Shown: in pieces, positions 55,670-63,530 of the stretch
Position numbering within the stretch: position 1 is the first letter of the stretch
Layout of the letters: every line of letters starts with the position of its first letter
Assembly (NCBI GenBank): GCA_036564245.1
Contig: DATCKU010000092.1
Span: 34,812-98,811, forward strand
Reading direction: 5' to 3'
Origin: Thermasporomyces sp036564245
GTDB lineage: Bacteria > Actinomycetota > Actinomycetes > Propionibacteriales > Actinopolymorphaceae
DNA length: 64,000 nucleotides
Translations under genes and position numbers: made by a program
The notes under the pieces: model-generated
Seen by the model: the letters and a program-made list of their open reading frames with translations, nothing else
Databases searched by the model: none
Told to the model about the DNA's origin: nothing

Positions 55670-57361
55670 ATGGACAGCGAAGAAGGCCGGTTGGTCGCCG
55701 GTCGGTATCGCCTGCGGGAACGCATCGGCGCTGGGGGGATGGGCGTCGTCTGGAAGGCGTACGACGAACGCCTGAGCCGCACCGTCGCGCTGAAGCGTCT
55801 GCTCCTGCCTCCCCACCTCGACGGCAAGCAGGCAGAGGACGCCAAGCAGCGCGCGATGCGTGAGAGCCGGATCGCCGCACGCATCCAGCACCCGCACGTC
55901 ATCGCCGTCTACGACGTGGTCGAGGACGAGGGCCAACCGTGTCTTGTGATGGAGTACGTCCCGTCGCGCAGCCTGTCCCAGCTGCTCGAGGAACGTGGCA
56001 CACTTCCGCCGGCGGAGGTGGCGCGGATCGGATTCCAGGCGGCCGAGGCTCTGGCGGCCGCCCATGCGGTTGGTGTGGTGCATCGCGACGTCAAGCCGGG
56101 CAACGTGCTCCTCGGTGAGCGCAACAACGTCAAGCTCGTCGACTTCGGCATCGCCCGAGCCACGGGCGACGTGACCGTGACGATGACCGGCCTGATCTCG
56201 GGCACGCCGGCCTTCCTCGCACCAGAGGTCGCACGCGGCGAGCGCGCGTCGTACGCCTCCGACGTCTACTCGCTGGGCGCAACGCTCTACGCGGCGGTGG
56301 AGGGCGAGCCACCGCTCGGTCGTACGGACAACGCGATAGCGGCGCTGCACCGGGCGGCGTCCGGCCAGATCAACCCACCACGACAGGCTGGCCCTCTTGG
56401 CCCTGTGCTGCTGCGACTCCTCGATCCGGATCCCACGCGTCGACCCACCATGGACGAGGTCGCGGGGATGCTCGAACCGGTCGCAGCGCGCGCTCCGCTC
56501 GGAGCCGGCTTTCCCGTGGCAAGCGCGGATGCACCCGGTGGACCTGGCGACGCCTCGTACGGTTCACCAACGCTTCCGGAACAGCAGGCGACCGCACGTC
56601 TGCCCGCGGAATCTCCGTACGTCTCACCTACCGCGCCGACGCAGCCGGTCTCGCCAGCATGGGGTCCGGAGCCAGGCCCGCCGCCGGGAGATGGATGGGA
56701 CGGTGACGACGACTACGCGGGCGACGAGCCGGGCAAGCGGTCGCGGAAGACCGGGTGGCTGCTGGTCGCGCTGGCCTGCTTCCTCGGGGTCGCGGCCGCG
56801 ATCCTGCTGCCCACTTTCTTCGACGATGACGAGTCGGGCGAGAGCCCGCAGGCTAACCCTTCGACCAACCAGCCTCGACCTCAGGCGTCGCGGACGCCGA
56901 ATCCGCCCAAGGAGACGCCAAGCCAGACGCCGACCGAGAACGACGAGGAGGAGGCCGAGGCCTCACCGTCGCCAGAAGACACCGCGGACAGCACACCGAC
57001 CGAGCCTCCCGTGGACCCCGAGGACCTGGCCGAGGCGGAAGCCGAAGCGGGACAAGCGCTCGAGGACTACTACAACAACGTGATGCCGGAGGACGTCGAG
57101 GAAGGCTGGAGCCGGCTCACGCTGAAGTATCAAGAAGAGGTCGGAACGTTCGAAGACAACTACGAGCCGTTCTGGAGTGGCATCGCGGACGTCCAGGCCA
57201 CCGTCCTCGAGAGCGAGGCAGAGTACCTCGAGCAGGTCTACGTCACGGCGCGGGTCGTCTACGAGAAGACCGACGGCACGACCTCCGACGAGACCCACCG
57301 CTACACGATGGTCTTGGTCGACGGCGACTGGCTGATCGACGGGTACGAGATGGTCAGCTAG
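55670..57361 (+). CDS. Receptor-type Ser/Thr protein kinase (PknB-like)
   Basis: 563 residues; ATG 55670 is preferred over GTG 55667 because of AGGGGG spacing. The kinase domain (about 10-265) is complete: glycine loop IGAGGMGVVWKAYDE, Lys in VALKRLL, HRDVKPGNVLL (about 142), VDFGIARATGD (about 161) and SGTPAFLAPE. A Pro/Ser/Thr juxtamembrane linker leads to one membrane helix, WLLVALACFLGVAAAILLPT (about 363-385). Outside is an acidic Pro/Thr linker and a roughly 110-residue NTF2/SnoaL-like domain (DYYNNVMPEDVEEGWSRLTL to the end), not PASTA repeats. It probably senses a small ligand or condition other than muropeptides. Confidence 0.93.
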   Translation: MDSEEGRLVAGRYRLRERIGAGGMGVVWKAYDERLSRTVALKRLLLPPHLDGKQAEDAKQRAMRESRIAARIQHPHVIAVYDVVEDEGQPCLVMEYVPSRSLSQLLEERGTLPPAEVARIGFQAAEALAAAHAVGVVHRDVKPGNVLLGERNNVKLVDFGIARATGDVTVTMTGLISGTPAFLAPEVARGERASYASDVYSLGATLYAAVEGEPPLGRTDNAIAALHRAASGQINPPRQAGPLGPVLLRLLDPDPTRRPTMDEVAGMLEPVAARAPLGAGFPVASADAPGGPGDASYGSPTLPEQQATARLPAESPYVSPTAPTQPVSPAWGPEPGPPPGDGWDGDDDYAGDEPGKRSRKTGWLLVALACFLGVAAAILLPTFFDDDESGESPQANPSTNQPRPQASRTPNPPKETPSQTPTENDEEEAEASPSPEDTADSTPTEPPVDPEDLAEAEAEAGQALEDYYNNVMPEDVEEGWSRLTLKYQEEVGTFEDNYEPFWSGIADVQATVLESEAEYLEQVYVTARVVYEKTDGTTSDETHRYTMVLVDGDWLIDGYEMVS

Positions 57362-57443
57362 CGCCCGACGCGACGAAAGTTGCAGGCCGCGAGCGACGTT
57401 CGGGCGACGTCAAGCGGTGCCTTTGGCCAGCAGCATGCTGGCC

Positions 57444-58400
57444 ATGATCCAGGCGAACGGACTCACCAAGGCGTACGGCGACACGATCGCCGTCGACGAT
57501 CTGTCGTTCGAGGTGCGGCCGGGCGTGGTCACCGGCTTCCTCGGCCCCAACGGGGCTGGCAAGTCGACCACGATGCGGCTGATGCTCGAGCTCGACCACG
57601 GCGGTGGGGAAGCGCTCTTCGACGGTCGGCGCTTCTCGGACATCCGCCACCCGATGCGCGAGGTCGGCACCGTCCTCGAGGCGAAGGCGTTCCATCCCAA
57701 GCGATCGGCTCGCAACCACCTGCGCATGCTCGCCGCGGCGAACCGGATCTCGACCCGCCGCGTCGACGAGGTACTCGCCATGGTAGGGCTGGCCGATGTC
57801 GCACGAAAGAGTCCCGGCGGCTTTTCGTTCGGAATGGGCCAGCGGCTCGGACTCGCAGCCGCGCTGCTCGGCGACCCCGGAACGCTGATCCTCGACGAGC
57901 CGTCCAACGGACTCGATCCTCACGGCATCCAGTGGCTCCGTGACCTGCTCAAGAAGCTCGCCGCCGAGGGGCGGACGATCTTCGTCTCCAGCCACCTCCT
58001 CGCCGAGATGGCGCTCATGGCGGACGACCTCGTGGTCATCGGGCGCGGCCGGCTGATCTCAGCAGGCCCCGCCGCGGACTTCATCCGTGACTTCACGCGG
58101 TCATCGGTCGTCGTCCGAAGCCCCGACAGCGATGTCCTGGTCAAGGCGGTTCTCGAGACGCTTCCGGCCGTCGAGGTCAGCACCGCCGCCGACGGGAGCG
58201 TCCGGTTCGGCGGCGTCGAAGCCGCGACGGTCGGGGAGGTGGCGGCGCGGGTCGGTGCGGTGCTGCACGAGCTCACCTCGTCGACGGCGTCGCTGGAGGA
58301 GGCCTTCCTGCAGGCGACTGGAGCGTCGGAGGAGTACGTCGGGACCGTGCTGCCCGCGTCGTCGTCGGTCGCGCCCGCCGAGTCTGGAGGTCCGGCATGA
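57444..58400 (+). CDS. ABC-2 exporter ATP-binding protein
   Basis: 318 residues from ATG 57444 (MIQANGLTKAYGDTIAVDDL); ATG 57435 is also possible. Walker A GPNGAGKSTTMRL (about 38), the signature region GFSFGMGQRLGLAAALLG in the SxGMxQR form typical of bacitracin/lantibiotic-resistance-like ATPases, Walker B LILDEPSNGLDP and H-loop SSHLLAEMA are present. A C-terminal 100-residue extension follows the core. Its stop overlaps the permease start (ATGA). Confidence 0.92.
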   Translation: MIQANGLTKAYGDTIAVDDLSFEVRPGVVTGFLGPNGAGKSTTMRLMLELDHGGGEALFDGRRFSDIRHPMREVGTVLEAKAFHPKRSARNHLRMLAAANRISTRRVDEVLAMVGLADVARKSPGGFSFGMGQRLGLAAALLGDPGTLILDEPSNGLDPHGIQWLRDLLKKLAAEGRTIFVSSHLLAEMALMADDLVVIGRGRLISAGPAADFIRDFTRSSVVVRSPDSDVLVKAVLETLPAVEVSTAADGSVRFGGVEAATVGEVAARVGAVLHELTSSTASLEEAFLQATGASEEYVGTVLPASSSVAPAESGGPA

Positions 58401-59191
58401 TCGACGCCTTGCGCTTCGAGTCGGCACGAATTCGTACCGTCTGGTCGACCTACTGGCTCGCCGGATCGGCGTTGGTGTTGTGTGCGCTGGCGACGCTCGC
58501 CTTCGTGTACGACACCGACCGGTCCGAGCCCATGAGCTGGCAGTTCGTGGCGACGGTGCTCACCGCGGGCGGCGCCGAGCTGCCGTTCTCCATGGTCGCG
58601 GTCTTCACCTCGCTGATCGGGATCTTCGCGACCGGACACGAGTACCGGCACGGCACGATCCTGCCGACGTTGACCGCCATGCCACGTCGTACTGCTCTGC
58701 TCGCGGCCAAGGCGATCGTGGTGGCCGTGGCGTCGGCGCTGATCGCCCTCGCCAGCCTCGTGGTCTGCTGGACGACCGGCACGGTGGTCCGAGCGGAGCC
58801 GATCCCGCTGGGCGAAGGCGACACGCTCGCCGTGCTGGCTGGCTATGTCGTGCTGGTCACACTGTGCGGAGTGCTCGGGACCGCCTTGGGTCAGCTCACG
58901 CGGGCGATCCCGGGGCCGATCGTGATCATTCTCATGGCGCCCCTCGTCGTCGAGCCGTTGATCCAGGCGCTCGCGCAGCTCGAGGCCCTCTCCTTCCTCC
59001 GTCACGCGCTGCCCTATCTGCCCTTCGCCGCCGGCATGCAGCTGGTGCGGGCCGAGCCGGTGAGCCCGGTGGACAGGGGCAGCCCGGTCATCGAGCTGCT
59101 GTCTCGGTGGGAAGGCGGCACGGTCTTCGCACTCTTTATCGGGGTCGTCCTCGTTATCGCCTGGCGACTGTTCCTACGGCGCGATGCCTGA
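58397..59191 (+). CDS. ABC-2 type exporter permease
   Basis: 264 residues, six hydrophobic helices in the ABC2_membrane_3-like pattern: WLAGSALVLCALATLAFVYD, the LPFSMVAVFTSLIGIFATGH region, then HEYRHGTILPTLTAMPRRTA, the conserved loop after helix 2 that contacts the ATPase. Helix 6 FALFIGVVLVIAWRLFLRRD ends the protein. It works with the preceding ATPase in export of an unknown compound. Confidence 0.9.
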   Translation: MIDALRFESARIRTVWSTYWLAGSALVLCALATLAFVYDTDRSEPMSWQFVATVLTAGGAELPFSMVAVFTSLIGIFATGHEYRHGTILPTLTAMPRRTALLAAKAIVVAVASALIALASLVVCWTTGTVVRAEPIPLGEGDTLAVLAGYVVLVTLCGVLGTALGQLTRAIPGPIVIILMAPLVVEPLIQALAQLEALSFLRHALPYLPFAAGMQLVRAEPVSPVDRGSPVIELLSRWEGGTVFALFIGVVLVIAWRLFLRRDA

Positions 59192-59348
59192 CGTGCCGGA
59201 GCTGTCATTCTCGGCCCGAGCGGCTGGACGCCGGGTGGCCCGGCTGTCGGTGAACGTGCTTACGATGGTGGCCCACTGAGCGGTACGTCTGGTCGGGTCA
59301 GCGGCTAGGAGGGACCTGACCAGCGGCCAGGAGGGACTTGGTGCCGAC

Positions 59349-60338
59349 ATGTCCAGCACCGCGGCGAGCTCCGACCGGCTCGAGGCCTCGGGCCTCGAGG
59401 AGCAGCTCGAGCACTATCGCACCGAGCTGACCGGCTACTGCTACCGCATGCTGGGCTCGATCTTCGAGGCGGAGGATGCGGTGCAGGAGACGATCCTGCG
59501 CGCCTGGCGAGCTCTCGACCGCTTCGAGGGGCGTTCGGCACTTCGGTCCTGGTTGTACCGCATTGCGACCAATGTCTGCCTCGACCAGTTGCAGGGTCGA
59601 CAGCGCCGAGCCCGGCCCATGGACCTCACCGAGCCGAAGACCGCGGACACGGCGCTGACCCCGCCGCTCCCTGAGGCGACCTGGATCCAGCCGGTTCCCG
59701 ATGAGCGAGTCGTCGCACGTGACGCCGATCCGGCCGAGGTCGTGGTCGCGCGTGACAGCATTCGGCTGGCTTTCATCGCCGCCTTGCAGCACCTCCCGCC
59801 ACGACAGCGGGCCGTGCTCATCTTGCGGGACGTCCTCGCCTGGCGGGCCAGTGAGGTGGCCGCTCTGCTGGAGACCTCCGTCGCCTCGGTCAACAGCGCG
59901 TTGCAGCGGGCGCGGGCGACGCTCTCGGCCGCGCAGATGACCGACGCCGGGCCGGTGCAGCCGATGGACGACGAGCAGCAGAAGCTGCTGGCCCGCTACG
60001 TCGAGACGTTCGAAAGCTACGACATCGACTCGTTCGTCTCGCTGTTGCACGAGGACGCAGTGCAGCAGATGCCGCCGTACGAGCTGTGGCTGCGTGGGCC
60101 GAGCCAGGTGCGGGCCTGGATGCTGGGACAGGGCATCGGGTGTAAGGGCTCGCGACTCATTCCGACGACCGCCAACGGAATGCCGGCATTCGGTCAGTAT
60201 CGGCCGGACGGTTCTGGCGGCTTCAAGCCGTTCTCGCTGCACGTCGTGGAGATCTCGCGGGGAAAGGTGGCGGGACTCAACTTCTTCCTCGACCCCGACC
60301 GGCTGTTCCCGCTGTTCGGCCTGCCGCCGCATCCCTGA
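59349..60338 (+). CDS. ECF sigma factor with C-terminal SnoaL-like domain (SigG/SigJ type)
   Basis: 329 residues. Sigma region 2 is seen in YRTELTGYCYRMLGSIFEAE then DAVQETILRAWRALDRFEG (about 22-60), and region 4 in LQHLPPRQRAVLILRDVLAW, RASEVAALLETSVASVNSAL (about 147-187). The last 130 residues (DEQQKLLARYVETFESYDID and onward to LPPHP) are an NTF2/SnoaL-like domain that in such ECF groups modulates activity in place of a separate anti-sigma factor. None is encoded nearby. The start is preceded by a duplicated GGAGGGAC segment, and the nearer copy lies about 12 bases before the ATG. Confidence 0.92.
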   Translation: MSSTAASSDRLEASGLEEQLEHYRTELTGYCYRMLGSIFEAEDAVQETILRAWRALDRFEGRSALRSWLYRIATNVCLDQLQGRQRRARPMDLTEPKTADTALTPPLPEATWIQPVPDERVVARDADPAEVVVARDSIRLAFIAALQHLPPRQRAVLILRDVLAWRASEVAALLETSVASVNSALQRARATLSAAQMTDAGPVQPMDDEQQKLLARYVETFESYDIDSFVSLLHEDAVQQMPPYELWLRGPSQVRAWMLGQGIGCKGSRLIPTTANGMPAFGQYRPDGSGGFKPFSLHVVEISRGKVAGLNFFLDPDRLFPLFGLPPHP

Positions 60339-60428
60339 CGCCACTTTGTGGCTGACCTTTGCATAAACGAGCGGCTGCCCGCAGACCTCCTCACGATGTT
60401 CTCGACGCAGCGTGACGTCAGGCGGATG

Positions 60429-60449
60429 TCAGATTTGCCGACAATCTGA
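60429..60449. repeat. Short inverted repeat upstream of gabD-like gene
   Basis: TCAGATT (60429-60435) and AATCTGA (60443-60449) are perfect 7-bp arms with a 7-base gap. It lies 187 bp before the succinate-semialdehyde dehydrogenase start and 91 bp past the sigma-factor stop, in a 297-bp gap that otherwise shows nothing. It may be an operator or a weak terminator. Confidence 0.3.
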
Positions 60450-60635
60450 ACGCCCTCCTCCTCGGCAGCCCGGGAAGACGATCGCTCGCACATGCTGCCG
60501 ACCGCGGCTAGGTTGGAGATCGCGGGATCATCCCGCGCTCGAGGCATGGCCTTCCGGGCTCGCCAGGCGTGTGGACGCCGGGCGTGAGCCACACGCTGTG
60601 CTGAGATCGTCGGACGGTGAGGAGGTTGCCCAACG

Positions 60636-62123
60636 ATGAGCGCCGATCCACACAGCGAGGGTGGGACAGACGAGCGGGCGGCAATCGCTGCCGTGCCGAA
60701 ACACCTGCTCATCGGTGGCGAGTGGCGCGACGCGACCGGGGGCGCGACGTTCGAGGTGGAGGATCCGTCGACCGGCGAGTCGTTGTGCCGAGTCGCGGAC
60801 GCTACGCCGGAGGACGGACTCGCCGCACTGACCGCCGCAGCCGACGCCCAGCGAGCATGGGCCGCTCATCCGCCCCGGGCACGCGGCGAGATCCTCTCGC
60901 GTGCCTACCAGATGCTGCTCGACCGGCAGGACGAGCTCGCTCTGGTGATGACCTTGGAGATGGGCAAGCCGCTTCCCGACGCCCGAGCAGAAATCGCCTA
61001 CGCCGCCGAGTTCTTCCGGTGGTTCGCCGAGGAGGCGGTACGCATCGAGGGTGGTTATGCGGTCTCTCCTGACGGACAGTCCCGGTTCATCATCCACCGC
61101 CAGCCGGTCGGCCCATGCCTGCTGATCACTCCGTGGAACTTCCCGATGGCCATGGGCACACGCAAGATCGGCCCGGCGGTCGCGGCCGGCTGCACCATGG
61201 TGGTCAAACCGGCGCCGGAGACACCGCTGTCGATGCTCGCCCTGGCTGCGATCTTGCAGGAGGCGGGCCTGCCGGAGGGCGTGCTCAACGTCATCACGAC
61301 CAACCACGCGGCCGAGGTCATGGGTCCGCTGATCCGCGACCAGCGGTCACGCAAGCTGTCGTTCACCGGGTCGACCGCAGTTGGTCGGTTGCTGCTCGAG
61401 CAGTGCGCCGCCACCATCAAGCGGACGTCCATGGAGCTCGGTGGCAACGCGCCGTTCATCGTCTTCGAGGACGCCGACCTCGACGCGGCGGTCGACGGTG
61501 CGCTCATTGCCAAGATGCGCAACATCGGCGAGGCGTGCACCGCGGCGAACCGGTTCTACGTCCACGCGCAGGTTGCCGACGAGTTCTCACGCCGGTTGGC
61601 CGACCGCATGTCCGCCATGCGTATCGGCCGAGGTGTCGAGGAGGGTGTGCAGGTCGGCCCGCTGATCAACGCGGAGGCCCGAGCCAAGGTGCAAGGACTG
61701 GTCGACGACGCGCTAGCCCACGGCGCCAAGGCGCTGATCGGCGGCTCGGCGATCTCTGGGCCGGGGTACTTCTACCAGCCGACCGTCCTCACCCAGGTGC
61801 CTGCGCAGGCTCGCATGTCGCGTGAGGAGATCTTCGGGCCGGTGGCGCCGGTCATGACGTTCGAGCAGGAGGAAGAGGCGATAGCCGCGGCCAACGACAC
61901 CGAGTTCGGACTGGTTTCGTACGTCTACACACGCGATCTCGCGCGAGGCATCCGGGTGAGCGAGGCGCTGGAGAGCGGAATGGTGGGACTCAACCGCGGC
62001 ATGGTGTCCACCCCGGCTGCCCCCTTCGGGGGCGTGAAGCAGTCAGGCATCGGTCGCGAAGGCGGGCGGCTCGGAATCGAGGAGTTCCTCGAGGTGAAGT
62101 ACATCAACGTCGCGGTCAGCTGA
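60636..62123 (+). CDS. gabD: NAD(P)-dependent succinate-semialdehyde dehydrogenase
   Basis: 495 residues, the usual ALDH length. LLITPWNFPMAMGTRKIGPA (about 164), KPAPETPL, FTGSTAVGRLL, catalytic Glu in TSMELGGNAPFIVFEDADLD (about 270) and catalytic Cys in GEACTAANRFYVHAQV (about 299) are all in place. The VKQSGIGREGGRLGIEEFLE end is typical of GabD-type enzymes. It oxidises succinate semialdehyde (from GABA or related amines) to succinate. It sits next to ectoine-uptake genes; whether it is linked to ectoine use cannot be told. Confidence 0.9.
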   Translation: MSADPHSEGGTDERAAIAAVPKHLLIGGEWRDATGGATFEVEDPSTGESLCRVADATPEDGLAALTAAADAQRAWAAHPPRARGEILSRAYQMLLDRQDELALVMTLEMGKPLPDARAEIAYAAEFFRWFAEEAVRIEGGYAVSPDGQSRFIIHRQPVGPCLLITPWNFPMAMGTRKIGPAVAAGCTMVVKPAPETPLSMLALAAILQEAGLPEGVLNVITTNHAAEVMGPLIRDQRSRKLSFTGSTAVGRLLLEQCAATIKRTSMELGGNAPFIVFEDADLDAAVDGALIAKMRNIGEACTAANRFYVHAQVADEFSRRLADRMSAMRIGRGVEEGVQVGPLINAEARAKVQGLVDDALAHGAKALIGGSAISGPGYFYQPTVLTQVPAQARMSREEIFGPVAPVMTFEQEEEAIAAANDTEFGLVSYVYTRDLARGIRVSEALESGMVGLNRGMVSTPAAPFGGVKQSGIGREGGRLGIEEFLEVKYINVAVS

Positions 62124-62189
62124 TCGCCCGCGTCTCGACGCTCGGCGGCCGAGGCTCGTCTGACGGCAACCTGATCGGCCATCCAGGTC

Positions 62190-62224
62190 GTTCATATGTG
62201 AACCCCGGTTGTTCCTATGTGAAC
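62190..62224. promoter_or_regulatory. Tandem operator-like dyads
   Basis: GTTCATATGTGAAC (62190-62203) and GTTCCTATGTGAAC (62211-62224) differ at one base and are themselves inverted repeats (GTTC...GAAC). Their starts are 21 bp apart, two helical turns, so a dimeric regulator could bind both on one face. They lie about 110 bp upstream of the promoter-like sequence. Confidence 0.6.
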
Positions 62225-62334
62225 TGTCCTACGTCTCGGGCCGGAGAACGCTACGAATACAGCCACACGCGTGCACATTCTTGTCGTCGCACTCGCCGCA
62301 GGCTATCCGTCCGTTGCGTAGAGGGAACGAATTG

Positions 62335-62363
62335 TTGACATCCATACGGTACGCCGATAGCTT
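62335..62363 (+). promoter_or_regulatory. Sigma-70-type promoter for ehu operon
   Basis: TTGACA (62335-62340), 17-bp spacer, TAGCTT (62358-62363). Consensus -35 and spacing with a moderate -10, on the correct strand 214 bp before ehuB. Confidence 0.5.
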
Positions 62364-62576
62364 CCTGGGAGTTTGAAGGCGTGGCCGACCGCTGCCGGTT
62401 GGCCTGACGTCGTGGGCCCGCGTGACGTGCAACTGGCCTAGGGCTCGTGCGCATGACGGCAGGCGCAGACCTGCTGCGTGGCACTGTGGTGAGACGTACG
62501 CCGCTAGGTGGCCGTAGGTCTTCTTCCTGTTGTGCTCACTCGTCCGACTGTTGCGGGAAAACTGACTGGAGAAGAC

Positions 62577-63497
62577 GTGACCCGACAAGTTTTGAGCCGA
62601 CGAGTATTCCTCAACCGGACCCTCGCAGGATTCGGCGGCGTGGCCGCGCTCGGCGTGGGTGCGGGGAGTCTTGTGAGCTGCACTAGGACAGGTGCAGGCG
62701 ACACACTCCAACGAGCACAGGAGGAAGGCGTCATCAAGGTCGGCATCGCAAACGAGAAGCCCTTTGGATACAAGGAAGGTGACAAGGTCACAGGTCAGGC
62801 TCCCGAGCTCGCTCGCGCCATCTTCAAACGGCTTGGTATCGACACCATGCAGGCCGAGACCGTGACGTTCGACGCGCTGCCTGACTCGTTGAACAACGAG
62901 ACCTTCGACGTCATCGCCGCGGGGATGTTCATCACACCCGAGCGCTGCGATGCTGTCATCTTCTCCAACCCGGACTACTGCATGCAGACCGCCCTGCTCA
63001 TCCTCAAGGGAAGTCCGGCGGAAAGGGCGGCGTCGTTCGAGGACGTCGCGGCCAACCCGGACATCAAGCTGGGAACGATGGGAACTGGTGTGGTCGAGTA
63101 CGGCTGGGCGCTGGAATCGGGTGTGCCGGAAGAGCAGATCACGCCGGGGTTCGACGACCAGGCGACCGCCGTGAGAGCCCTGGCGAACGGGCAGATCCAC
63201 GCCTTGGCGTTGACCAGGCTGTCGCTGCAGACACAGCTGGAATCCGACCCGAATCCCAATCTCGAGCTCAGCGAGCCGTTCTTCCCCGTGATCGACGGTG
63301 AGGAGCAAGCCGGATGTGGCGGCTTCGGTTTCCGCAAGTCCGACACGGCCTTGCGAGACGCCTTCAACGCCGAGCTCGAGAAGATGCAAGAGAGCGGTGA
63401 AGTCTACGAGATCGTCAAACCCTTCGGAATTCTCAAGGAAGAGGTCGACGCAGCTGCGGAGAAGACCGCGAGCTCGCTGTGCAACGCGAAGGCGTGA
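62577..63497 (+). CDS. ehuB: Ectoine/hydroxyectoine ABC transporter binding lipoprotein
   Basis: 306 residues from GTG 62577, with GGAG 6 bases upstream; the open frame starts earlier. SRRVFLNRTLAGFGGVAALG is a Tat signal and VSC (about residue 40) the lipobox. The SBP_bac_3 fold shows IKVGIANEKPFGYKEGDKVT, APELARAIFKRLG, AGMFITPERCDAVIFSNPDY and GCGGFGFRKSDTALRDAFNA. The NEKPFGY start and the ITPERC...FSNPDY block are those of EhuB-type ectoine-binding proteins. With the downstream permease it takes up ectoines as compatible solutes or nutrients. Confidence 0.85.
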   Translation: MTRQVLSRRVFLNRTLAGFGGVAALGVGAGSLVSCTRTGAGDTLQRAQEEGVIKVGIANEKPFGYKEGDKVTGQAPELARAIFKRLGIDTMQAETVTFDALPDSLNNETFDVIAAGMFITPERCDAVIFSNPDYCMQTALLILKGSPAERAASFEDVAANPDIKLGTMGTGVVEYGWALESGVPEEQITPGFDDQATAVRALANGQIHALALTRLSLQTQLESDPNPNLELSEPFFPVIDGEEQAGCGGFGFRKSDTALRDAFNAELEKMQESGEVYEIVKPFGILKEEVDAAAEKTASSLCNAKA

Positions 63498-63530
63498 TCG
63501 CCGCTTGAGGAGAAAGACCGAGCACAGACC

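Larger units (their letters stand above)
62124..62576. other. 453-bp regulatory region upstream of ehuB
   Basis: No gene is visible. It contains two dyad motifs (62190-62224) and a consensus-like promoter (62335-62363), both listed separately, and is less GC-rich than its surroundings. A leader of about 200 bases would precede the ehuB start; I see no riboswitch fold in it by eye. Confidence 0.5.
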
